In this document: positions 49,400-60,296 of the stretch, in pieces
How the letters are laid out: each line of letters opens with the position of its first letter
Position numbering within the stretch: position 1 is the stretch's first letter
NCBI GenBank assembly: GCA_001949185.1
Contig: BDGG01000002.1
Location: forward strand, 6,600,772 to 6,664,771
DNA: 64,000 nt
Direction: 5' to 3'
Source: Ramazzottius varieornatus
Taxonomy: Eukaryota > Tardigrada > Eutardigrada > Parachela > Ramazzottiidae
Program-made: the position numbers and the translations under genes
Notes under the pieces: model-generated
Seen by the model: only the letters and a program-made list of their open reading frames with translations
Databases searched by the model: none
What the model was told of the DNA's origin: nothing

Positions 49400-49972
49400 T
49401 CAACTGCGCGAGTATTTGCCCCAGATGTGAAGAAGGAAAACCATTGCGATAAATCCCAGGCTCATCACGAGGACTGGAACGGGTCCGCTGCAAAGAAAAC
49501 GAATTGCTCCACATGCACAAGGCATTTCAGATGACCGGAGACCACTCACACACGGAACAACGAGCAAACTTACACTTTGATACCAGGTGCGTCGTCAGAG
49601 TAAAATCGCCACATACCACTTGCTGCTCCTCCACCAACGCTGCGTGTTGTTCTGGCAGTGGTAGAAGTGGTTCCGGTTTTCCTGTAAACGAAGTCACGAA
49701 CAGTACGAAAAGATGCTGAGCGGCGAAGTGAACGCTAATACAGAACGGTAGAAACAACGAACTCCACGCTTAAGGATCACAATCACATCATTACTAACCT
49801 CGCGGCAGCAGCACCTCCTGCTCCCTTAGTTCCAGCCGGACGAGCTGTTCCACGCGGAGAAGCTCCCACCGTAGTCGAGCTCGCTGGTTTCACCTGGAGA
49901 CGGAAACAGTATACCGGGTACCGCTCATATAAGACGGATGCGCAGTGCGTCAAGTTTGGTACTTACGGCCAT
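49400..49972 (-). CDS. SEC61B: Protein transport protein Sec61 subunit beta
   Basis: Four coding exons, 49972-49967 (only two codons), 49893-49799, 49681-49574 and 49487-49400, give 98 aa (human 96). Sec61beta is the small tail-anchored subunit of the ER translocon. The disordered Ser/Thr/Ala/Gly N-terminus resembles the family ([28 protein letters not shown]). It is followed by the signature [23 protein letters not shown], split across two exons, and a C-terminal membrane anchor ([17 protein letters not shown]). The ATG exon begins after an acceptor near 50010, so at least one 5' UTR exon (ending with a donor near 50121) lies upstream. It was not listed as a long open frame because every exon is short. 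Confidence 0.94.
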
Positions 49973-50798
49973 TGTTCGCGAACAAATCCGTCACCGGCAG
50001 GTAAAGAAATCACCTGCAAACAGAAAAAGTATTGCAACTGCAGCAGTGATGAATTTCCTTCCGTGATCACGTCCGATGCTCGCATCGTAGATAAGGAACA
50101 GTCGACTAAATTAACTATGATCTATACTACCTGATGCTCACGAGCGTCCGGAAGAACTATCCTACTGCCTCCGATTTGGACAGAATATACAACTTCTCCT
50201 GCAGACGCCAAAAGTATTCTTTCCAGGCTAGGCTCCTCCAGCAGATGAGATTCCCACAAGCACAGATGTTCGCTAGGAGTCACAGAAGAAGATGAACGAC
50301 AGCTTGGAAACAAAAAGTTTTCCTCTGTGTGATGGCCAGTACTTCCGCCTCAGTGCCTATCGTTGATTGAAGGACTGAAGCTCAAGAAAATAATCGCGTG
50401 GCAGGTTGCTATGATTGGCTAACCACACCCATGCGTTCACATCCGTAGCCAATCAAAAGTCTGTTTAAAATAATTCACTTCTTACTTTTTCGGTCTGGGC
50501 GAGTAAAAAAGGTCACACTCGTTCCCTGCGGTGTCTTAATGGGCCAACTCACAATATTCGCTGGGAATTTCCGCTTGCAACGCCCAGTTTCCGAGCCGTT
50601 CTCGGGCGAAAATTCGAGATTGTTGATTCTTTGAACAAAGAGAACATACAAAATTGCAAAGGCCCAGGATCTTCGAAGTTGCCTATGAAGACCGAGAGAT
50701 TCTTATAATCCTCTTCTAGAAACGCATGCTGACTGCAGCGCCCACGCGACAGCTACATTGAAACGTGCTGAAGACTGATCAACTTGACAATCCGTACC
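49973..50798. other. SEC61B 5' UTR exons and divergent promoter to SRD5A copy B
   Basis: On the minus strand, a donor near 50121 and an acceptor near 50010 define an untranslated exon and intron of SEC61B. A frame through the upstream exon lacks an in-frame ATG. The rest is the shared promoter region of two divergent genes. Confidence 0.5.
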
Positions 50799-53058
50799 AT
50801 GAATGCACATGTGCATGTCAACCCAGGAGCCGATCTCGGAGGAGATGGGTAAGTCTTGCTAATTAGCCGTTGTGCTCATGTTGCAGTTCGAAAGCTTGTC
50901 GGTGTTTCCCATATGCTGGTAGGATAAACGTCATAAATCTTTAACCTATATTGTCGACAGGTATGCCCATGCTCATGCTGGAGGAAATGTGCGAGCTCCC
51001 GACGTACAGCACCACCATGCCCAAGAGAACGTCGTCATTAACCCCAAGATCGTCGACGTCCATGCCGGGAACATCGTCGTCGACACCATGAGCGGATCCG
51101 GTTGGTAAGTTATGGCGAAGGAGTCCGGTAATTCAGAGTGGTATTCTACAGTCTACTTGCGAAACTATCGTAGATTAGTTTGGCAGTGTTGTTGGGCATG
51201 AAGACTGCCTGAGCCGCGGAACAACTAATCGCTGTTTCCTTCCACAGGTTCAGCAGTGCTCTTCTGGACATCGAGTCGGAACGCAAGTATGTATCCCTCC
51301 TCCAGCCAACGTTCCGGTTTACCGTTTGTGTGGTTAGAAAAGCTTGTTGCAGTAAGCTTCATGCTGTCACGAGCTTGTTAATCTGGTTCCATAATATAGG
51401 CTGCTGGACTTCACTTACTACATGGTCATCGGCGCTGCTGTCGTTAGTGAGTATTCGATGGTTGTTCGCTATTTGGAAATGTAGTGTGTTGCGTCTCGAA
51501 GTTGACACAGGGTGTTTTTGGTAGTTTACGTCTTGCTGCATTTTCTGCCCAGCGCCTATGGTCGATACGCTTCTCGTGCATTCGGCATCCTCATCCCAGC
51601 TAGGATCGCTTGGTTTGTGCAAGATCTCCCCGCCGTCGTGATTCCTCTGTTGGTCTTTTTCAACATGGAACACACGCAATTGCATTTGGCCAACTACGTT
51701 GTAAGAATCTAGAAACAATTCCGGTATTCTCTGATCGGTCTCATATGGCAAACAGACCGAACGGCTGGGTGCGTAGTTTGTACCATCGTAGTGCCCTGTC
51801 ATGTTGCTCACTTTGTTTTCTGGTCCGATTTAGCTCCTGGCCATGTTCTTGCTGAGCTACGCTCAACGTGCCTTTGTGTACCCACTCCTCATCAAAGGCG
51901 GAAAGCCTGTTCCGTCGGTGCCTTTCGTCGGCGCTCTGGTCTACAACACCATCAACGGGTACTTCCAAGCCCGCTACCTGTAAGTGTTACATAAGCCTTA
52001 GACTGAAGTCTGCAGATATTCTTTCCTATGACGAAATAGAATGTGTAATGGTGCCGATGCAAAAAAATTGCGCAGATCGTTTTGAACCGGCGCGCTGTCT
52101 GTGCCAGCCAGTTGCACCGAAACCGAACGCCAGTTGGGGAGATTGATCTTGTCACGTTTTTTTAGCGAGTTTTCCAAACAGTGAACTTTGATGTCAGTTC
52201 GTCAATCCTAAATAAAAGTTAAATCGGTTTTTGGTCTGTCTGGTAATCGGTTGTTTTGTAGGACCCGTTTCGCTTACTACGGCCCACTGTGGCTGATCAC
52301 CGTCAACTTTATTGCCGGTGCCATCATGTTCGCCTTGGGTTTGGGCATCAACTGGCAGTCCGATGCGATCCTTCGATCATTGCGCTCCCCGCTGAGCCGC
52401 GCTCGGGGCGACATCCACACTTCGGACGTGGTGGACGACTCGGAGACTGTCGGCGAAGTCTTTGACAAGAGTGCCAAGAGAAACATGCAGAAGGCCGGGC
52501 CAGGAGGACCCATGCCGACTAGTTCGTCCGCTTCGCGCAGCACCGGAAACGATGAAAGGATCGGCTACAAAATTCCCCGAGGAGGCATGTTCGAGTTCGT
52601 TTCGTGCGCCAACTTCTTCGGAGAGATCGTTGAATGGTACGATGAGGTTTCACACGTAATAATAATCATCAGTCTGTTTTCTCTACTAACTTGTTTGATT
52701 TCAGGTGGGGATTCGCCTACTGCGCCTGGTCTCTTCCCGCGGTTGCCCATGCCATCTTCACCACAGCCAACTTGGTTCCCCGCGCCCTTCAGGTAAGGTT
52801 ATTATTACCACACGCGAGCTCTGCAAACAATGCGATTGGAGCGCCTTTTGAAGTGGCGCACGCTGTCGTTAATATCGGCTGACAGCGTGCGCCACTTGGG
52901 AAAACGATTTGGCTGAGTTCGTTTTGCGGAGCTTCTGCACTGCCTTCGGACAGGTTCAGAATGTGTTCCCTGTTTTGTAGCACCATCAGGACTACCTGCT
53001 CAAGTTCAAAGACTCTTACCCAAAAAATCGTGCAGCTGTCATCCCCTACTTGCTGTAG
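50799..53058 (+). CDS. SRD5A1: Steroid 5-alpha-reductase family, copy B, with His-rich N-terminus and inserted loop
   Basis: Nine exons: 50799-50848, 50961-51104, 51248-51286, 51400-51446, 51525-51700, 51834-51979, 52262-52636, 52705-52792, 52981-53058, giving 380 aa against about 260 in the family. Residues 1-65 are a soluble His/Gly/Asn/Val-rich extension (AHAHAGGNV, HHHAQENVV) absent from copy A. The core follows: [72 protein letters not shown]. Between SDAILRSLR and YKIPRGG sits a Ser/Asp/Gly-rich insertion of about 60 residues not present in copy A. NADPH-binding and catalytic motifs are otherwise kept, so enzyme activity is plausible. The last intron carries a MITE. Confidence 0.88.
52815..52934. 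mobile_element. Hairpin MITE copy 11
   Basis: The ends are GAGCTCTGCAAACAA and GTTTTGCGGAGCTTC. The inner arms GAAGTGGCGCACGCTGTC and GACAGCGTGCGCCACTTG are almost perfectly paired. It lies in the 188-nt last intron of SRD5A copy B, starting 22 nt after the donor. Confidence 0.9.
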
Positions 53059-53543
53059 AGCAATACTCAAGGAAAATTCATAGTCAGTATAAGCAACGTC
53101 TTAACTTTGTCTCAATCTCGACTGTCCCAAAACATGGTTTTATTTTTATCTCATTTGTATAAGTGTTAACAATGGTGACGGGTTTTATTAGTGTAACAGT
53201 TCGCTTTTCACCTTGCCCCAAATTCGCCTAGCTCGGTTAGTCTTTATTGTAAACCTCTTTCGTGTACCGTCTTTTCTCTGCCACTGTAATTTGCGGTTTC
53301 TTCCTGCGTGCCACATCAAAGCTGCGAATACACTGAAATTATCCAGTAATCTACCATCGCGTTCTGCAGACGATCGAGACGATAACGGTAGTTTTCACAT
53401 CCGGGTAGGCGTAATGACGGACTTCGATCCTTACTGCTGCGAAACCATGGGTTTCGTCCGTATGCTAAAGAAAAATGTTGCGCTTTAGTGGAAGTAGGAA
53501 TCTTCCCTTCAGTTTTGAAATATCACCGGGTGTACGTAACAAG
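53059..53543. other. Intergenic region
   Basis: Contains the SRD5A copy-B 3' UTR and the leader of the next gene. An acceptor (CTTCCCTTCAG) about 30 nt before the chosen ATG at 53544 points to a leader intron. Confidence 0.45.
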
Positions 53544-54905
53544 ATGCTTCTGCATTCGGATTTGTACGAGGAATGTCTGGACTATTTAGAAGGCCACTTC
53601 CCAAGATCACTTCCGGTAAGCCGCACCCAAATAACTTCGCGCGCTTATTTGTCGTCCGCACAAGCTCGAAAAAGTCTCGTACGATTTCCTATCCTGCACA
53701 ATGTGCTCCTCTTTTGAACATTCCCAGACGCTTCGAGGCGTGAGGGAGGTTCGTAACAGAACTTTCGGTTTTGTTACAGATTTATCATCTGATGTATGGA
53801 ATAACTCATCAGCGATTAGCATGGCCATATGTGAATTTTGTAGTCGACCGGTGGCCGAACCCCGAGGTTGTGCTCTGTCGTCCGACCCAGGTGCACGCTC
53901 CGGAACCAGGAGAACTTGTAAGTATGAAAACGACACGCGGTCCCTGACTTTGCGTTGAGAAGCCTAAATCTGACCAGAAGTAAACTTCCCTCAGTTGACG
54001 TATGCATGGTTTGACAGGATACGTCTGTTCGCCAAATCTGCTACACGGTTTCACTGTGGTCGATAAATGCTGAAGAACTGGAGAAAATTCTGAAAGACCC
54101 GACAGTACTCAACTGGGACAGAGAAATAATGTTTCATGGTACGGCTGCCTTACCATAACTGACTGTCTTGGGTTAAGACTTAAGACACTGTTTTGGAACT
54201 CTCTTGGAACTTTGTTCCCATTTAGGAGTAGCTTGTCCGAGTGATCGCGACGTTGTCGAGAAGGTCTGCAATCTGTCTGGAAGGCATTACTTGACGGAGA
54301 GCTCAGATTGCTGTGAGGTGTCGATGATGACTCCGAAGACCCTGAGGGAGATCCCACTGTACGCCATTCATAAAAACTCTCTAAGAAAATATCTCTGGTT
54401 ACAGAGAATGACGAATACGTTTGGTTCTATTGACAGCATTATTCCACCGGGATTTCGCGTAGGTTCGTTGAGGCCTTGCCATGCCGCACAAGTCAATGAA
54501 GAGTGGTCCTATGGCGGAAATGACAGTACCATGAAATATCTGGAAGTAGCTCTCGACATCTTCCCGTCTGCCGCAGTTTTTGATACCTCGGACAGACCAG
54601 TGTCCTACATGATATACGAACCGGAAGGCTGTATGGCCATGGGGTACACCAACCCGGCTTTCCGCAAAAGAGGATTCTTCTCTGTTGTGAACTACTTGCT
54701 TGCTCGACACCTCTTCCGCATTGGACTAAAGCAAGTCTACGTCCAAGTTATCCATACAAATCATGCCTCTAAGAATGCTTACTTGAAGCTAGGCGCCGAA
54801 GTCGTTCCAGGATGGCGGCAACACTGGATTTTGTACCGACCCAGCCACATGTCTCAAGATTCGCCTGGAGCCGTCTGCTTACCAGACATGAGGTCTGATG
54901 AATAG
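53544..54905 (+). CDS. Glycine N-acyltransferase-like (GLYAT family, GNAT fold)
   Basis: Four exons, 53544-53615, 53780-53917, 54018-54138 and 54226-54905, encode 336 aa (GLYAT proteins are about 290-300). The N-terminal half has the family's LPRSLP ... FVVDRWPNPEVVLCRPTQ arrangement. The C-terminal GNAT domain shows HAAQVNEEWSYGGN, FPSAAVFDTSDRPVSYMIYEPEGCMAMGYTNPAFRKRGFFSVVNYLLARHL (acetyl/acyl-CoA loop) and LKLGAEVVPGWRQHW. These enzymes conjugate acyl-CoA to glycine or other amines in detoxification. An upstream in-frame ATG (53475) would add 23 residues, but the acceptor between the two favours 53544. Confidence 0.85.
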
Positions 54906-55652
54906 ATTTTTGAGAGTTTCGACTTTGTGGGCGAATTGCCCGGATTTGGTTCTGTTATGGTATATGATATCATGATATATGGTTAGTTATATATCGTAAC
55001 ATGAAGCTATGATTTCGGTGCAATAGTTGAAGTGTAGTGCTAAGTTAGCAATTGCTTACCGTTTACTCCCTGGACATGTGTTTAGCTTTGGGTCCGTCGC
55101 GGCGCCATCGGCTCGCCCGGAAGCTTGTCCTCACCCAGGTGGCGCCGGGAAACCTGGTCAGACGGATTTGAGTTTCAACTTTAGAAATTTAAAGTTTGAT
55201 AAGTGAGCCTTGAATGTTGAAGGAAAATATATGTGTCGACCTCGCTGTATGCGTCGACCCCGGCAACTCACCGAACAGTGCTGCCACCTCATTATATACG
55301 GCTTATCCTTCCAGGTTTCATGGTTTAAACCCAATTTTCCGCAAAAACTTCGCGCTTTATTCCTTTGTTTTTTAAGGTAGTGAATTTGAAAACTTCTGAT
55401 GTAAGACATAGAACTTGTTTTTTCGTGAGCTTGTGGTTAGATGTGGCCTTTGTTTGTTTTTCAAGTGAGAGCCCACAGTTGTTGTCACTGATGACGTTCA
55501 CAGCGTAGGTCATTCACTTTAAAAGTTTCCGTAAACGTGTGTTGTCATTCAGATAGATCGCTTTAAAATCACGATGATCTCAAAGTCCAACAGCTGTTTC
55601 CAGCTACTTCTGCAGGAATGATAATCATCTTGACAGCCGGAACCGTTCTACA
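54906..55652. other. Intergenic region
   Basis: No coding exon was seen between the GLYAT-like gene and the ALDH1L leader exon. Confidence 0.5.
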
Positions 55653-58600
55653 ATGATTCTAAGACGGACAGCGATACTGCAACTTTCGACGACCATATCT
55701 TTCTGCCGGCGATTTTTCCGGGTGTCCATTCCAGTAAGTGATCGCTAACGTAGCCAGCTTAGATACCTGTATTGCTGTCCCCATCACCTGTTGCATTTGC
55801 AGTTCCAGCGCGCCAGAAGCATGAAGATTGCGATTATCGGGCAAAGCTTGTTCGGAGCGGATGTCTACAAGATCCTCAGGCAAAACGGACATGAGATAGT
55901 CGGAGTCTTCACTGTTCCTGACGATGCAAAGGGACGTCCCGATCCTCTCGGTAAGCCTTACTGCCATTAATATGTCATGTTCTGTATCATAGACATTACG
56001 AAGACCGTAAGTAACAAGCCGGCAGTGAATTGCTTGCCACACTCACTTGATTTGCCAAGTCACTTCCGGTTCTTGAGTCTTGACTGTCCGTTGGTCATTC
56101 GCCACGGTTTGTAGTCTGTTACTACAGCTTTTTGCGTCGTAGCATCGGCGGCTCTGCAGGACGGGACGAAGGTCTTTAAACTAAAGAAATGGAGGGACAG
56201 GAATCAAGTTCTAAAAGAAGTCTACGATCAGTACAAGGAGCTCGGCGCCGAACTGAATGTCCTGCCTTTCTGCACGCAGTTCATTCCAATGGACATCATC
56301 CGACTACCAAAGTATCAGAGTATAATCTACCATCCCTCGCTTCTCCCACGCCACCGAGGAGCATCCTCCATCAACTGGTACGTACTAGTCCATTCAAAAT
56401 CGTTTTCGAAATTTTGTTGAGAAGCACTCATCTGCAGGACCCTAATCCACGGAGACAAGAAGGCTGGTTTGTCCATATTCTGGGCGGATGACGGACTGGA
56501 CACGGGACCTATTCTTCTCCAGAAAGAATGCGCGGTTCAGGAGAACGACACGGTAGACGTACTCTATAATCGGTTCCTGTTCCCCGAAGGTATCAAAGCC
56601 ATTGTAAGTAAGCAACATTGACACTAAATGGGTACCTAGGAAGACTCTTTGCCTGATGTGAGTTCCTTTATCTAGGATGAGGCTGTTAAGCTCATTGCTG
56701 ACACTGAAGAACCACCGCGGATCGTTCAAGCAGAAGAGAATGCCACCTACGAGCCAATCCTCAAGAAGCACAACTGTCAAATCAACTTTGACCAACCAGC
56801 CGTCGCTATTCACAACTTCATTCGTGGTACCGACAAAGTTCCTGGAGCTTGGACGGTTCTCAATGGCGAGGTATTGCGGTTCACTTTCTTCCAAATACCT
56901 TTTCCCAAGCTGATTGCTGATGGAAATCTTGTTGCTCGAACTTCAGGAAGTGACCGTTTACGGCTCGGAAATATGGCGGAGAGACGTTCCCACTGGTCGA
57001 GAGGTCGAAGTGAAGGACAGCGGAAAGCCGGCCTTGGTGCATCAGTTGGGTTTGCTTCTCTACGGAAACGACGGTCAAACCGTAAGCAGTTTGCCGCTGG
57101 GTTTTCTCGAAGCGATTTTGATGTCTGTCCATGTTACAGGTGAATGTGAAGCAGTTGTTGCTGCAAGATGGCAAAATGATCCCAGCTGCAAAGTTCGGAT
57201 CGGTGGACAGAGAAGTGACACTGACGGAACTCTCACCGGAAGAACAAAAGATCAAGGCGTCGATCCAGGTTAGTCGCGATGGGTTCCTCCATATCGAAGC
57301 ACTCGAATGTAAACCATGTGCCTAAGTTGTTTCATCCTCCAGGAAATATGGAAGTCTATTCTCAATCAAGATCTGAACGAGGATACGGATTTCTTCAAAG
57401 CAGGCGCCGGATCGATGGACGTGGTACGGCTAGTCGAGGAACTGAAGGATACTGCGGGCATCGCCCTGCACAACGATGACGTCTATATGAACCCAACGTT
57501 CATGAGCTTCGTTACGGCAGCCATCCTGAAATCTCGTGGAGAAGGCGACGCCACATTCCAGTTCAACCACGTACGTAACATTGTGAAGTCCGCATAAAGC
57601 TACCTGAACTAACACACTCGACTAATGACCTTAACAAGCGCAAGTTCACTTCACAGGTAAAAATCAAAGCAAACAAAATGGATCTAATTGTTCCTCACGA
57701 ACTTTTCATCAACAACGAGGTAGGCGAAATACTTAAATGGGAGTTGTGCAAACAAAGTGGCACATGTTCTCAGTGTTATAAGCCGGAAGCGTGCGTCACT
57801 TGAAAAAATGATCTTGTCGAATTCGTTCGCCTGGGTCCCAAAATGGTGTCGTTTCTGTTGTATCTGGAATAATGGTTGGGAAGCTTGCTCTGTTGCCTGT
57901 TTTTCTCCAGTTTGTGCCGGCAAGATCCGGTGCGACCACGCCCGCCTTATGTCCAGCCGACGAGTCCGTTCTCTGCGAAGTATCCAGCGCACAGAAAGAA
58001 GACGTCGACATTGCTGTCCGGGCAGCCAAAGAAGCTTTCGAGAACGGTGACTGGAGCCGAATGAGCCATCGGGACCGTGGGACTTTGATGTTTAGATTAG
58101 CCGACCTGATGGAGCAGCACAAGGAAGAACTAGCGACCCTGGAGTCCCTCGACTCTGGAGCAGTCTACACATTGGCCATCAAGACGCACATTGGAATGTC
58201 CATCGAAACATGGCGGTACTTTGCCGGCTGGACGGACAAGGTCCACGGAAACACCATTCCCCTCAACCAAGCCAGACCGAACAGGAACTTGTCGTTCACC
58301 AAGAAAGAACCCATCGGGTAAATATGACTTGCTTTATTCATCGACATAAATTTATTCCAACACAACATCAAACACGCGACTGCTCTTACAGGGTATGTGG
58401 GCTGATTACTCCATGGAACTGTGAGTGGATATCCCATCGTTCAGTGGCAAAGTCATTGTCTTCAGTAGTTTACTATGTGTTTAAGACCCTCTGATGATGG
58501 TGAGCTGGAAAATGGCCGCCTGTTTAGCAGCGGGAAATACAGTCGTACTCAAGCCGGCCGAGGTATCAGTTAGACGACCGCTTACTCGTCTTGCCATGAA

Positions 58601-59936
58601 TAAACAATATGCAATGTCAAAAATACTTCCCTGCCGGTGATCACGTGACTTGATACATTCATCAATGACAGCGTGTGCCACATGATCACCGACAGGGGAG
58701 AATTTTTGGCATTGGAACACAGTGTATGTCTTTCGTAGGTTTCGTCGTTGACGGCGTTGAAATTGGCAGAGCTCTCGGTCCATGCCGGTTTCCCGCCCGG
58801 TGTCATCAACGTGCTGCCTGGTGCCGGCCGGGTCTGTGGTCAAGCCATCGTCGATCATCCCGATGTCCGTAAGATCGGCTTTACCGGGTCCACGGCAGTC
58901 GGACAGCAGATCATGCAGTCTTGTGCAACCAACACCCTCAAGAGAGTCTCTTTGGAGTTGGGAGGAAAGTCTCCACTTGTCATTTTCTCAGACTGCGACT
59001 TGGACAAAGCTGTCAGAGTTGTAAGTACATCGACTGGATACGCTTTACCGAAAACGAGTAATCATCACTACTGTCGAAGGATTTTCTGGTTTCTTCAATA
59101 GGGTCTTCAAAGCGTTTACTTCAACAAAGGAGAAAACTGCATTTCTGCCGGCAGACTCTTCGTGGAGGAAGAGATTTACGACCAATACCTACGGCGAGTG
59201 GTCGACGAGGTGAAGAAGATGAAGATCGGCGACCCGCTGGATCGGTCCGTCAGCCATGGACCTCAGAATCATCGGTAAGGTCGAAAATCGAATCCTAATT
59301 CATAAGCTTGTATTCGGGGCGGATTTTTTACAGAGCTCATTTGGATAAGCTTCTCTGCTATGTGGAGCAAGGTGTGAAAGAAGGAGCTCGCCTACTCTAT
59401 GGTGGGAAGCGCCTTGACAGGAAAGGGTACTTCATGGAGCCTACGGTTCTTGTGGACGTGGAAGACAACATGTTTGTGGCGGAGGAAGAATCATTTGGTC
59501 CCATCATGGTTGTTTCCAAATTCATAAATGGGTAAAGAATCTGACAGTGCGACATCAAAGCCCTTCCCTTTCGTATTAATTTTTGATTTCGACAGGGATG
59601 TTGAGGGCGTGACCAAACGCGCGAATGCCACGCGGTACGGACTTGCTGCTGGTGTCTTCACCAAGGACATCAACAAAGCTTTGCGGATGGCTGACAACTT
59701 TCAAGCTGGTACCGTCTTCATCAACACCTACAACAAGACGGACGTCGCAGTGCCTTTCGGAGGTTTCAAGATGTCCGGCTTCGGGAAAGACTTGGGTAAG
59801 CTCCAGCTGATTCGATCCACTTAACTTATCGTCATACAAAGTGGAAAATGCAGTGTAATATTCGGCTTTCAAACTTTCAGGTGCCGACGCTATAAACGAA
59901 TATCTGCAGACGAAAGCAGTCACCATCGAATACTAA
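55653..59936 (+). CDS. ALDH1L2: 10-formyltetrahydrofolate dehydrogenase with predicted mitochondrial leader
   Basis: Seventeen exons: 55653-55733, 55803-55950, 56143-56377, 56438-56603, 56676-56870, 56947-57081, 57140-57268, 57343-57570, 57657-57719, 57911-58317, 58392-58420, 58486-58562, 58739-59020, 59102-59274, 59334-59531, 59596-59795, 59881-59936. All are phase-consistent, giving 933 aa (human ALDH1L2 923). The order is formyltransferase domain ([33 protein letters not shown]), carrier-protein domain with phosphopantetheine Ser ([14 protein letters not shown]), then aldehyde dehydrogenase ([17 protein letters not shown], catalytic Cys in [35 protein letters not shown]). It converts 10-formyl-THF to THF plus CO2 with NADPH production. 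Exon 1 encodes an Arg-rich, acid-free amphipathic leader (RRTAILQ...FCRRFFRV). Introns 9 and 12 carry repeats. Confidence 0.93.
57739..57838. mobile_element. Hairpin MITE copy 12 (internal deletion)
   Basis: The left end GGGAGTTGTGCAAACAAAG is fused directly to TGGCACATG, so about 20 bp of the left arm are missing. The right arm GTGCGTCACTTG...GATCTTGTCGAATTCGTTCGCC is complete. It lies in a 191-nt ALDH1L intron. Confidence 0.8.
58613..58715. repeat. Inverted repeat of a second type in an ALDH1L intron
   Basis: Arms of about 40 nt (left CAATGTCAAAAATACTTCCC then TGCCGGTGATCACGTG; right CATGATCACCGACAGGGGAG then AATTTTTGGCATTG) flank a loop of about 25 nt. The size and the internal GACAGCGTGTGCCA resemble the hairpin MITE family, but the ends differ. 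It could be a second MITE family or a strongly diverged member. The host intron is 176 nt. Confidence 0.7.
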
Positions 59937-60296
59937 ACGGTGAACAAATTTCCGGAATAGTTTCTCATTTGGTTTTATTGCTCGGTTCGATTTTTATGTG
60001 TCCGCAATGTCACGATTCTATGTACATTTTTATCAAACGAATTACAGATCACAATCTGTTACGACAAACTTTAGACTTTAGTATAATACCAACCAGAAAG
60101 AAAACACTACGTGAGGAAACCCGTTTGGATAAATCGAAAGAACTCCAGCATAAGTTAGTAGTAATACATCACGAAAAACATAAAACAGGAATGTCGCGCG
60201 ATGTGATGTTAGTCAGAGGAAAAAGCACGGTGAATGCGGCAAAAAGAAGCAAGCAGGCGTTAGTGAGAGGCAAGCAAAAAAGCACAAAATAACAAG
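59937..60296. other. Convergent 3' flanks of ALDH1L and ataxin-10
   Basis: A basic plus-strand open frame here shows no family similarity. No other feature was seen. Confidence 0.45.

Noticed and set aside
59969-60292. A very basic plus-strand frame after ALDH1L
   Set aside because: It lies in the convergent 3' flank, has AT-rich low-complexity coding and matches no family.
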